Shown one piece after another: positions 1 through 5,155 of a stretch of 6,046 nucleotides of DNA. The stretch's first letter is position 1. Each line of letters begins with the position of its first letter. The translations under genes and the position numbers were made by a program. Under the pieces are notes generated by a model. The model ran no database searches. It had not been told where the DNA came from and saw only the letters and a program-made list of their open reading frames with translations. Source of the stretch: Bacteroidetes bacterium 4572_114 (GTDB lineage: Bacteria > Bacteroidota > Bacteroidia > Bacteroidales > 4484-276); NCBI GenBank assembly GCA_002254335.1, contig NIVA01000119.1, forward strand, positions 1 through 6,046, in the 5' to 3' direction.

Positions 1-828
1 CAACCGGGAAATGATTCGATTTATATTGATACTGCCATGGCCCGGGCAGCAATAAACAGCCTGACCGGGATGTTGAACTTTACGGGAAAGTTTACGGTTG
101 TTGTGGAAGATTCGCTGGAAAGGAAGTTTCCGAAATATGCCAAAGAATTTACCCGGGATGATGTGGGTTACATAAGACATCTATGCGAGTTTAATTCTGC
201 TGATGCATTTATCCTTTTAAATGAATTGGAACACTTAAATTCTTATGATGTTTTTTTGAGTAAATCGGGCGATTATTTTGGTGAATTTGAAACGATAATA
301 AAAACGGAGTGGTTGTTCATCAACCCTTTTACATCAAAGCTAATCGACGAGAAAATCATTTTGGACACTATATACTATCAGGTTGAACCTTTAAACATTA
401 ATGAGGACAACAATGGTTTTGAGGCCCGCAAATGGACATTGGCCCAGGCTGCCGGTATAAGTGGCAATTCTTATGGCACACATATATCGCCCCACTATGT
501 ACAATCCAGCCGTATGGTTTTTATAAAAGGGGACAAGAACATTAAAACCGGTTATCAACAAGCACAATCAGGGAACTGGAAAAATGCTGCATACTTTTGG
601 CGGAAATCCCTGAATTCATCAGAGCGAAAGATACAAGCACGGGCAAGTTTTAACCTGGCACTGGCCAGCGAAATGGAAGGGTTGCTTGAACCGGCATTGC
701 AGTGGGCTAAAGGTTCGTACCACTATTTCCCCGACACTTTAAATGCCACATACATTTCTATTCTCCAGGAACGGGTAAAGCAACAAGAGGATTTGATTTT
801 GCAGATGGGCGATGGGGATGCCCGTTGA
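1..828 (+). CDS. DUF6340-like TPR-containing (lipo)protein, 5'-truncated
   Basis: The reading frame is open from base 1 (QPGNDSIYIDTAMARAAINS...) to the TGA at 826-828, so the gene starts before the window. The ATG at 37 is probably an internal Met. About 275 residues are visible; the lipoprotein signal and N-terminal part usual for this family would lie upstream. The order of features resembles the Bacteroidota family I know as DUF6340: a TAMARAAINSL helix, a SADAFILL strand, a section with EWLFINPFTSKLIDE, then a GTHISPHYVQSSRMVF motif. A C-terminal helical region of TPR type follows (GYQQAQSGNWKNAAYFWRKS, then ARASFNLALASEMEGLLEPA, then LQWAKGSYHYF). The molecular role is unknown; TPR-like helices suggest protein-protein contacts in the cell envelope. 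The family assignment is from memory of the motif pattern, not a search. A hairpin follows the stop by 23 bases and the next gene is convergent, so this is the end of its transcription unit. Confidence 0.8.
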   Translation, partial: QPGNDSIYIDTAMARAAINSLTGMLNFTGKFTVVVEDSLERKFPKYAKEFTRDDVGYIRHLCEFNSADAFILLNELEHLNSYDVFLSKSGDYFGEFETIIKTEWLFINPFTSKLIDEKIILDTIYYQVEPLNINEDNNGFEARKWTLAQAAGISGNSYGTHISPHYVQSSRMVFIKGDKNIKTGYQQAQSGNWKNAAYFWRKSLNSSERKIQARASFNLALASEMEGLLEPALQWAKGSYHYFPDTLNATYISILQERVKQQEDLILQMGDGDAR

Positions 829-850
829 TAGTACAGCACCTCACAACTAT

Positions 851-882
851 ACTGAAACAAATCCATACGGATTCCTTTCAGT
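851..882. terminator. Hairpin between convergent genes, probable terminator
   Basis: ACTGAAA (851-857) pairs perfectly with TTTCAGT (876-882). Inside, ATCC (861-864) pairs with GGAT (869-872) around an ATAC loop, with a 3x3 internal loop between the two helices. On the + strand it is followed by CATTGGTTTTATTC, a weak U-rich tail. It lies 23 bases after the stop of the TPR protein and 57 bases after the stop of the convergent DUF2007 gene, where a shared terminator is expected. No strong T-run is seen on the minus strand, so action in that direction is less certain. Confidence 0.5.
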
Positions 883-938
883 CATTGGTTTTATTCAATT
901 AGAGTGGGCCAATATTTACAAATTCGTTTTCCTTCAGT

Positions 939-1193
939 TTAATAGTCGCCCGAAATATCATCATAATACCGGTCAACCACAATCCTGGCACTTTCATAAT
1001 CATCGTTCTGCACATAAACATGCACCGAGCCGGCAGTTTCAGGGGCAGAGTCATATCGTGCATCCGTGCCCCATATCCCGTCACCAAAGAAAGTTTCAAT
1101 CTCATTATCTTTCAGCATATCCTTTACTGTTTCGGCCTGCCATGCCGTTCCCTTAAAAACCTCAATAGGTTTAACAATTTCATTTGCGCTCAT
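939..1193 (-). CDS. DUF2007-type small protein (putative signal-transducing protein)
   Basis: This is an 84-residue soluble protein with no signal peptide or membrane segment. The layout fits the DUF2007 (PF09413) domain: an N-terminal strand EVFKGTAWQAE, a helix AETVKDMLKDNEIET for the short buried repeat, a variable loop (residues about 37-52), then strand GSVHVYVQNDDYESARIVVD and a terminal helix. The family has an ACT/ferredoxin-like alpha-beta fold and is annotated as putative signal transducing; no activity is established, and no catalytic residues are visible here. The ATG at 1191-1193 is the first start in a frame that then stays open, and it is preceded by an AT-rich leader without a Shine-Dalgarno sequence, as is normal in Bacteroidota. 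The C-terminus is acidic (YYDDISGDY). The gene stands alone: its upstream neighbour on the same strand is about 860 bases away and its downstream neighbour is convergent. Confidence 0.82.
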   Translation of the reverse strand: MSANEIVKPIEVFKGTAWQAETVKDMLKDNEIETFFGDGIWGTDARYDSAPETAGSVHVYVQNDDYESARIVVDRYYDDISGDY

Positions 1194-1648
1194 AGTTCAG
1201 GGTTTTAATGATGGTTAAAATTTGATACCCCCAAAAATAAGTAATTTCCTGATACAATAATTAAATTCTTTACATTTTAAAAAAAATCCGCAAGTCATGG
1301 TGTGGCCAATTTACATTAAGCCTATCAACTACCCTTAGTTTTATTGAGCCGTGTCGTGACTATCAAATAGATAGAAACGATATACAGAATTATGGATATA
1401 CTGGAAAACAAATTTCTAATCAATAAAATATTTTTCAACAAACAATTGTTAATTTTGTATTTTATATAATCGATCCCGGTCCAATAAGCAATAATTTGCC
1501 GCGAAACTTGTCCGTATGGATGCGCTAATATATTTTTCTAATTACCTTATAATCATTTGGTTGAAAACAACAAAGTTTCGCTGATTTTCAAAAACTTCGT
1601 TTTTAGACCGGACACATGATTGATTAAAAATTCAAGCCGTCAAAAGAA
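1194..1648. other. AT-rich intergenic stretch without a convincing gene
   Basis: About 455 bases are strongly AT-rich, with no ORF of convincing length or composition on either strand and no tRNA or rRNA signature that I can see. It contains the candidate DUF2007 promoter, a perfect AACAATTGTT palindrome (1441-1450), a TAATTTTG box (1450-1457) and several short inverted repeats: GCGAAACT (1501-1508) with AGTTTCGC (1574-1581), TGTCCG (1509-1514) with CGGACA (1609-1614), and an AAAAAC-TTC-GTTTTT hairpin (1590-1604). The repeat-rich end (1500-1616) could be the remnant of a mobile-element terminus, but no transposase fragment was recognised. Confidence 0.4.
1232..1257 (-). promoter_or_regulatory. 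Possible promoter of the DUF2007 gene
   Basis: Read on the minus strand, TATTTTTG (1239-1232) matches the Bacteroidota -7 box TAnnTTTG, about 38 bases before the DUF2007 start. A TTG (1257-1255) lies 15 bases further upstream, which is shorter than the usual spacing of roughly 17-20. The -7 box is therefore plausible and the -33 box doubtful. Confidence 0.35.
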
Positions 1649-1831
1649 ATGAACAGCATCCTTAAATTTAAAAGCAGCGAACAACGCAAAACCTACCATA
1701 TCGAAAATCTGGATTTCCTGCTAATGATAAATAAGAAGCTTGAAGAAGAAAATGCAAGATATAGCATAACAAGAGGTGCAGAGCACCGAAATACAAATAA
1801 CGTGTTGGGTTTTTCAGCAAGCCCTAATTAA
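1649..1831 (+). CDS. Hypothetical 60-residue ORF, possibly a gene remnant
   Basis: I do not recognise this ORF. It encodes a small charged protein. Residues 1-40 (starting MNSILKFKSSEQRKTYH) look plausible as an amphipathic helix-rich domain, with a KKLEEENARY stretch that could be helical. The last 20 residues are low in hydrophobic content and look random. There is no Shine-Dalgarno sequence and no clear promoter nearby; the AT-rich leader would still permit translation in this phylum. After the TAA at 1829-1831 the same frame stays open to 2251, but that extension runs antisense into the permease gene and through two palindromes, so it is not believable as coding. The ORF could be a real small gene, the decayed start of a longer one, or chance. 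Confidence 0.25.
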   Translation: MNSILKFKSSEQRKTYHIENLDFLLMINKKLEEENARYSITRGAEHRNTNNVLGFSASPN

Positions 1832-1840
1832 TCAAATCAT

Positions 1841-1859
1841 TACCTGCCTCTGGCAGGTA
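1841..1859. repeat. REP-like perfect hairpin TACCTGCC-TCT-GGCAGGTA
   Basis: An 8-bp perfect stem, TACCTGCC (1841-1848) and GGCAGGTA (1852-1859), encloses a TCT loop. It is GC-rich within AT-rich surroundings and is followed by TTATTCG, only a weak T-tail. It starts 10 bases after the stop of the doubtful ORF at 1649-1831, so it could terminate that transcript. The compact GC-rich palindrome is equally like the dispersed repeats common between Bacteroidota genes. One copy is seen in the window. Confidence 0.5.
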
Positions 1860-2004
1860 TTATTCGTATAATCCGTTCAATTCGCCTGTCCGCAAAGTGG
1901 ATCAACTGTACGGAGATGAAAAAAAATATCGGTAACATGTTAGCATTAGTAACTTTTTTAGCCTGTCAGCGTTATCAGTATATAATTTTGGATTTTGAGT
2001 TTAG

Positions 2005-2022
2005 TCCCGATAATTATCGGGA
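2005..2022. repeat. Perfect 18-bp palindrome TCCCGATAATTATCGGGA
   Basis: Every base is matched: TCCCGATAA is the exact reverse complement of TTATCGGGA. As RNA it would fold as a 7-bp stem with an AATT loop on either strand. It lies 31 bases beyond the stop of the permease gene, where a terminator for that minus-strand gene is expected. However, the sequence after it on the minus strand (CTAAACTCAAAATCC) has no T-run, so intrinsic termination is not well supported. Palindromes of this CCCGAT...ATCGGG kind recur between genes of many Bacteroidota, as far as I remember, so a dispersed REP-like element is the preferred reading. Confidence 0.55.
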
Positions 2023-2053
2023 TGAGCTTCAACACAGCATCTTTCAGGGTAAC

Positions 2054-3139
2054 CTACCGGCTTCGTTGGATATAGAGAAAAATCCCTATGACACCAAAAA
2101 TTATATTGGGGAGCCAGGCCGACAGCCAGGGCGGAAAACTGCCATAAGTGGCAAAAACCGTAGAAACCTGCATGATAAGTATAAACCCGAAAGCCAGGCC
2201 GATACCAACCCCCAGGTGCATACCAATGCCCCCCCTTACCTTTCGGGATGACAGGGACACACCAATCAAAGTCATTACCAACGTGGCAAACGGAAACGCC
2301 AGGCGCTGGTGATTTTTTACTTCGTAACGGGCTATCCTGGGGTTGCCTTTCATTTTTTCTTCGGCAATATATTCGCGTATTTCAAAAAAATCCATCACCT
2401 CAAAATCTTCCTTCGTAATGTAGAGGTCGGCCGGTTTTAAATTGATCAGCGTATCGAGTTTATACCCTTTTCTAAGCCGCTCTGTATTTTCGTCCATGTA
2501 ACGGATGTAGAAATTTGTAATGCCCCATTTGCCTGTAATTGAATCATAAACAATTTTATCGGAGTTGAGCTTAAAGACCATGCCTTTTCCCTTTTCAAAT
2601 TTCTCCATCGAGAATTTTTGCCCCACATTATTAAAGGTTGAAAAAGATTCGACATAAACAAATGTACCGGGCGAAATTTGCAAATGGATATGCCGGTCTT
2701 TGCTTTTGGTGAGGTTTTCGATATATCGGTCTTTAAACTCCCTCCTTGAAATATTGGCCTTTGGGATTACAAAATTTGCGAGGTAAAACGACATCAACGC
2801 AAGCAACAAAGCCGATAGCATATAAGGATAAAGTAACCTGTTAAAACTTACACCGCTACTTAGCATGGCAATTATTTCGGTGTTTTGGGCCAGTTTTGAG
2901 GTAAAGAAAATTACAGCTATAAATGTAAACAGGTAGCTGAACATATTTACAAAATACGGAATAAAATTAAGGTAGTGCTGAAATATAATCTTGTTGAGTG
3001 GGGCATCATTTTCTATAAAATCATCAATCTTTTCGGATACATCAAAGATGATGATAATCATAGTAAGCAATGCAATGGAATAAAAAAATGTCCCAAGGAA
3101 CTTCTTAATAATATAAATGTCAATTTTTTTCAACCGCAT
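2054..3139 (-). CDS. LptF/LptG-family permease (YjgP/YjgQ)
   Basis: This is a 361-residue inner-membrane subunit of the ABC-type machine that extracts lipopolysaccharide from the inner membrane and feeds the periplasmic bridge to the outer membrane; in that machine LptF and LptG pair with the ATPase LptB. The family topology is clear. Three N-terminal membrane helices lie at about 13-33, 58-80 and 101-123. A periplasmic beta-jellyroll occupies about 125-270, and three C-terminal helices lie at about 280-297, 305-328 and 338-357. Family-like motifs are TEIIAMLSSGVSFNRLLYPY after helix 2 and RLAFPFATLVMTLIGVSLSS at helix 4, followed by the basic RKVRGG turn. Length is normal for the family. The ATG at 3137-3139 gives the usual start MRLKKIDIYIIKKFLG, with basic residues before helix 1. 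Whether it is the F or the G subunit cannot be settled here, so no symbol is given. It appears to be transcribed alone, divergent from the trp leader, from a promoter at about 3183-3190. Confidence 0.93.
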   Translation of the reverse strand: MRLKKIDIYIIKKFLGTFFYSIALLTMIIIIFDVSEKIDDFIENDAPLNKIIFQHYLNFIPYFVNMFSYLFTFIAVIFFTSKLAQNTEIIAMLSSGVSFNRLLYPYMLSALLLALMSFYLANFVIPKANISRREFKDRYIENLTKSKDRHIHLQISPGTFVYVESFSTFNNVGQKFSMEKFEKGKGMVFKLNSDKIVYDSITGKWGITNFYIRYMDENTERLRKGYKLDTLINLKPADLYITKEDFEVMDFFEIREYIAEEKMKGNPRIARYEVKNHQRLAFPFATLVMTLIGVSLSSRKVRGGIGMHLGVGIGLAFGFILIMQVSTVFATYGSFPPWLSAWLPNIIFGVIGIFLYIQRSR

Positions 3140-3153
3140 GTTGCGCTACCTTA

Positions 3154-3190
3154 TTCAAATTATTATGATTTGAAAAACGCAACAAACTTA
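3154..3190 (-). promoter_or_regulatory. Promoter -7 box and leader dyad of the LptF/LptG gene
   Basis: On the minus strand TAAGTTTG (3190-3183) matches the Bacteroidota -7 box TAnnTTTG, 43 bases before the permease ATG. No clear TTG was found at the -33 position, where the sequence is T-rich. Between the box and the start codon is a perfect dyad, TTCAAAT (3154-3160) and ATTTGAA (3168-3174) with a 7-base spacer. It could be an operator or a small leader hairpin. Confidence 0.45.
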
Positions 3191-3237
3191 GTTTTCTTTT
3201 ATTAAAAAAAGATGAACCATAAATTAATTTTCACATC

Positions 3238-3266
3238 TTTGCTGTTCGTTAAAGTCGATAATTTTG
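3238..3266 (+). promoter_or_regulatory. Possible upstream second promoter toward trpB
   Basis: TTTG (3238-3241), a 17-base spacer and TAATTTTG (3259-3266) match the Bacteroidota promoter pattern TTTG...TAnnTTTG. A transcript from here would also run through the Trp leader and attenuator, with about 75 extra 5' bases. This is a pattern match only, in AT-rich DNA where chance matches are frequent. Confidence 0.25.
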
Positions 3267-3313
3267 GATAATTAGGGACTTGGATTTTGTGGAATAAATT
3301 TCCCGTTAAAAAC

Positions 3314-3342
3314 TTGGCCGTTTCAAAAAAAGTGTATTTTTG
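3314..3342 (+). promoter_or_regulatory. Promoter of the trp leader-trpB unit
   Basis: TTG (3314-3316), an 18-base spacer containing an A-run, and TATTTTTG (3335-3342) match the Bacteroidota -33/-7 pattern with good spacing. Transcription would start near 3348-3352, leaving only about 20 bases before the leader-peptide ATG, which is typical of attenuators. The block AAAAAAAGTGTA with TTT following is found again before the C25 peptidase gene (5261-5276), supporting it as a real promoter element of this genome. Confidence 0.6.
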
Positions 3343-3368
3343 CCCGGTTCAATAGAGAAAAATACTGA

Positions 3369-3452
3369 ATGTACAGAATAACAAACATAGCAACTTGGCT
3401 TTGGTGGCACTTCAAAAAAGGGGTCGTCGTTAGTTGCCATTGTGTTATGTAG
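3369..3452 (+). CDS. trp leader peptide (Trp-rich, 27 residues)
   Basis: The short ORF starts at ATG 3369 and ends at TAG 3450-3452. It begins MYRITNIATWLWWHFKKG and continues VVVSCHCVM. Three of four consecutive codons are TGG (3396-3398, 3402-3404, 3405-3407). Trp is the rarest residue in most proteins, so this cluster, placed about 70 bases before a terminator hairpin and upstream of a tryptophan synthase gene, marks a regulatory leader peptide. It is not expected to act as a protein: its translation is the sensor. A ribosome stalled on the Trp codons leaves the following GTC GTC GTT A segment free, while a ribosome reaching the stop codon covers it. The codons after the Trp run therefore double as RNA structure. 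No Shine-Dalgarno is seen (GAGAAAAATACTGA precedes the ATG), normal for the phylum. Confidence 0.87.
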   Translation: MYRITNIATWLWWHFKKGVVVSCHCVM

Positions 3453-3499
3453 TTAAACAGAAAAATAATTAAACCAAAGAGGCATGTCGTAACGGCGAC
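3402..3499 (+). promoter_or_regulatory. Trp attenuator: alternative 1:2 and 2:3 RNA structures
   Basis: Segment 2 (3423-3432, GTCGTCGTTA) pairs over 10 positions, one of them G-U, with TAACGGCGAC (3490-3499), which is the loop plus the first 3'-arm bases of the terminator. TGCC (3435-3438) can add four pairs with GGCA (3481-3484). This antiterminator excludes the terminator. Segment 1, containing the tandem Trp codons TGGTGGCA (3402-3409), can pair with TGCCATTG (3435-3442), three of eight pairs being G-U, as a protector helix. Ribosome stalling at the Trp codons would block 1:2 and favour 2:3. All pairings were found by hand; no folding energies were calculated. Confidence 0.8.
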
Positions 3500-3515
3500 A
3501 TGCCTCTTTTTTTTT
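3476..3515 (+). terminator. Attenuator terminator upstream of trpB
   Basis: AAAGAGGCATGTCG (3476-3489) pairs perfectly over 14 bp with CGACATGCCTCTTT (3496-3509) around a TAACGG loop. It is followed at once by a run of nine T (3507-3515, three of which also close the stem). This is a textbook intrinsic terminator. It lies inside the trpB leader, 82 bases before the trpB ATG and 23 bases after the leader-peptide stop, so it is a conditional attenuator and not the end of a gene. Confidence 0.93.
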
Positions 3516-3544
3516 GTCCAATTTAAAGCAATGCAGATATTTAT

Positions 3545-3584
3545 CATTCACACATTCACACATTTAATCATTTAATCATTTATA
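3545..3584 (+). repeat. Five-unit 8-base repeat in the trpB leader
   Basis: Units of exactly 8 bases, each beginning CATT, run in series: CATTCACA twice (3545-3560), CATTTAAT twice (3561-3576) and CATTTATA once (3577-3584). An A/T-rich stretch follows up to the ATG at 3598. The segment has almost no G and so should remain unpaired, giving an open ribosome landing site in the absence of a Shine-Dalgarno sequence. It may instead be a slippage-prone microsatellite-like array without function. Confidence 0.6.
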
Positions 3585-3597
3585 AATAAATAAAAAC

Positions 3598-4962
3598 ATG
3601 AAGAAAACACACAAGATCATTTTAACCGAAAAAGAGATGCCAACACACTGGTACAACATCCACTCCGACATGCCCAACAAGACCATGCCCCTGTTGCACC
3701 CTGGTACCAAGCAACCCATCAAGCCTGAAGATTTGGCCGGGCTGTTCCCAATGGAGCTGATTAAACAGGAAGTGTCGATGGAGCAATTTATCGAGATACC
3801 TGAACAAGTACAGGATTTGTACAGGCTGTGGCGTCCCAGCCCGTTGGTCAGGGCCAGGAATTTTGAAAAGCTGTTGGATACCCCGGCAAAAATCTATTTT
3901 AAAAACGAGAGCGTCAGCCCCCCGGGTTCGCACAAGCCCAATACTGCGGTTCCGCAAGCGTATTACAACTACAAAGAAGGTGTGAAAAAAATGACCACCG
4001 AAACCGGCGCCGGCCAATGGGGCAGTGCCCTGGCATTTGCCACCGGGTTTTTCGATATCGGGTTGCAGGTGTTCATGGTCAAAGTAAGCTACAACCAGAA
4101 ACCTTATCGCAAATCCATGATAAACATATGGGGCGCCGATGTTGTTGCTTCGCCCAGCGGGTTTACCGAGTCGGGGCGGAAGATACTGGCACAGGATCCC
4201 GGTTCACCGGGCAGCCTGGGCATTGCCATATCGGAAGCTGTGGAGATGGCCGCAAAAGACCCTGAAACCAAATATTCGCTTGGGAGTGTGCTAAACCATG
4301 TATTATTGCACCAAACTATCATTGGCGAAGAGGCGATAAAGCAACTTGAAAAAACCGATGATTATCCTGATATTGTGATCGGATGTTTTGGCGGTGGATC
4401 CAATTTTTCGGGCATCAGTTTTCCGTTCTTACGGGACAACCTGCTGAACGGCAACAAGACCCGTTTCATTGCGGTAGAGCCTGCCTCATGCCCCAAACTT
4501 ACACGGGGCAAGTTCAGTTACGATTTCGGCGACACGGTTGGCCTTACACCTCTGATACCAATGTACACCCTGGGCCACGATTTTATCCCACCAAAGATAC
4601 ATGCCGGAGGTTTGCGCTATCATGGTGCCGGCGCCATCGTCAGCCAGTTGTTGAAGGATGGGCTTATTGAGGCACAGGCCGTGCGCCAGGGAGAATCTTT
4701 TGAAGCCGGCATTATGTTTGCCCGCACCGAAGGTATTATCCCCGCCCCCGAGACCACCCATGCCATTGCACAGGTGATAAAGGAAGCCAAACAGGCCAGG
4801 GAAGAGGGTGTGGCCAAAACCATACTCTTTAATTTTTCGGGACATGGATTGGTCGATATGGCATCGTATGACAAGTATTTCAGCGGGGCATTACATGATT
4901 ATGAGACGACCGAAGATGACATCAGGAAGAGTATTCAGAAACTGGAAAATATTTCGGTTTGA
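3598..4962 (+). CDS. trpB: Tryptophan synthase beta chain, TrpB2 type
   Basis: This is a 454-residue cytosolic PLP enzyme expected to join indole and L-serine to form L-tryptophan. It belongs to the TrpB2 (TrpB-like, TIGR01415) branch rather than the TrpA-partnered TrpB1: it is longer than the roughly 400 residues of TrpB1 and carries the TrpB2 N-terminal block (EMPTHWYNI at 13-21, LLHPGTKQPI at 32-41, FPMELIKQEVS at 50-60). PLP forms its Schiff base with Lys113 in SHKPN. ETGAGQWG (135-142) holds the catalytic Glu equivalent, and GGGSN (265-269) is the phosphate-binding loop. RYHG (340-343), EGIIPAPETTHA (378-389) and NFSGHG (412-417) are further conserved blocks. Length is full and no lesion is seen. 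No trpA or other trp gene lies in the window, so it is an orphan beta chain. Its leader carries a Trp-codon attenuator, which implies control by charged tRNA-Trp and supports a real role in tryptophan formation or indole salvage. Confidence 0.96.
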   Translation: MKKTHKIILTEKEMPTHWYNIHSDMPNKTMPLLHPGTKQPIKPEDLAGLFPMELIKQEVSMEQFIEIPEQVQDLYRLWRPSPLVRARNFEKLLDTPAKIYFKNESVSPPGSHKPNTAVPQAYYNYKEGVKKMTTETGAGQWGSALAFATGFFDIGLQVFMVKVSYNQKPYRKSMINIWGADVVASPSGFTESGRKILAQDPGSPGSLGIAISEAVEMAAKDPETKYSLGSVLNHVLLHQTIIGEEAIKQLEKTDDYPDIVIGCFGGGSNFSGISFPFLRDNLLNGNKTRFIAVEPASCPKLTRGKFSYDFGDTVGLTPLIPMYTLGHDFIPPKIHAGGLRYHGAGAIVSQLLKDGLIEAQAVRQGESFEAGIMFARTEGIIPAPETTHAIAQVIKEAKQAREEGVAKTILFNFSGHGLVDMASYDKYFSGALHDYETTEDDIRKSIQKLENISV

Positions 4963-5027
4963 AATTTGGCCATCCCTATCCTGATTAATTTATGGGCTCA
5001 GTCTGAAAAGTAATTATTTGGTTGAAT

Positions 5028-5115
5028 AGCTGTCAGACAGTTTAGGTCAAAAGTCATACGTATAATGCTTTGGCATTAATGTGTTATTTAGAAGCCAACT
5101 GTCTGACAGCTTTTT
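5028..5115 (+). terminator. Long 15-bp inverted repeat with T5 tail; probable trpB terminator
   Basis: AGCTGTCAGACAGTT (5028-5042) is exactly complementary to AACTGTCTGACAGCT (5097-5111), with five T at 5111-5115. The 54-base loop contains a smaller hairpin, TAATGC-TTTG-GCATTA (5063-5078), and an ATACGTAT palindrome (5056-5063). It begins 65 bases after the trpB stop. The stem plus T-run fits an intrinsic terminator, although the loop is unusually long. Each arm is itself a near-palindrome, CTGTC-A-GACAG (5030-5040) and CTGTC-T-GACAG (5099-5109), so the pair may instead be two protein-binding sites about 69 bp apart. Confidence 0.5.
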
Positions 5116-5155
5116 AGACCTGACTCATCAATTTGTGAATTAATCTGGCTAAAAA

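Larger units (their letters stand above)
1832..2053. other. Intergenic stretch downstream of the permease gene
   Basis: Apart from the two palindromes (1841-1859 and 2005-2022), nothing firm is seen. A frame beginning ATG at 1916 opens with a signal-peptide-like MKKNIGNMLALVTFLAC, but it continues through the 2005-2022 palindrome and then antisense to the permease gene, so it is not called. In frame 1 a run ending NSPVRKVDQLYGDEKKYR and TAA (stop at 1933-1935) has protein-like composition, but it is only about 35 codons long and has no start. Confidence 0.35.

Noticed and set aside
812..1156. + strand ORF overlapping the end of the TPR gene and running antisense to the DUF2007 gene
   Set aside because: It is the opposite strand of a gene with clear family features; its His/Ser/Pro-rich translation is typical of a shadow frame.
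1392..1469. 25-codon ORF MDILENKFLINKIFFNKQ... ending at TAA 1467-1469
   Set aside because: Lysine, isoleucine and phenylalanine richness is what random AT-rich DNA gives; no promoter, repeat or partner antitoxin-like element supports a small membrane peptide.
1916..2251. 111-residue + strand ORF with a lipoprotein-like N-terminus
   Set aside because: More than half of it is antisense to the well-supported permease gene, it reads through an 18-bp palindrome, and its residues after about position 20 resemble no protein. Only its first 17 residues look suggestive.
3369..3515. T-box or tryptophan-binding riboswitch as the explanation of the trpB leader
   Set aside because: No T-box consensus or specifier-loop architecture is seen and the leader is short; a translated Trp-rich peptide with overlapping alternative hairpins explains every element.
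3323..3547. Minus-strand 74-residue ORF across the trp leader
   Set aside because: It runs through the attenuator hairpin and the T-run (giving KKKRHVAV-type sequence) and is fully explained by the leader peptide and terminator on the other strand.
3622..4017. Minus-strand ORFs inside trpB (also 4104-4322, 4486-4845 and 4620-4874)
   Set aside because: These are antisense frames kept open by the codon usage of trpB; none has its own leader or a recognisable domain.
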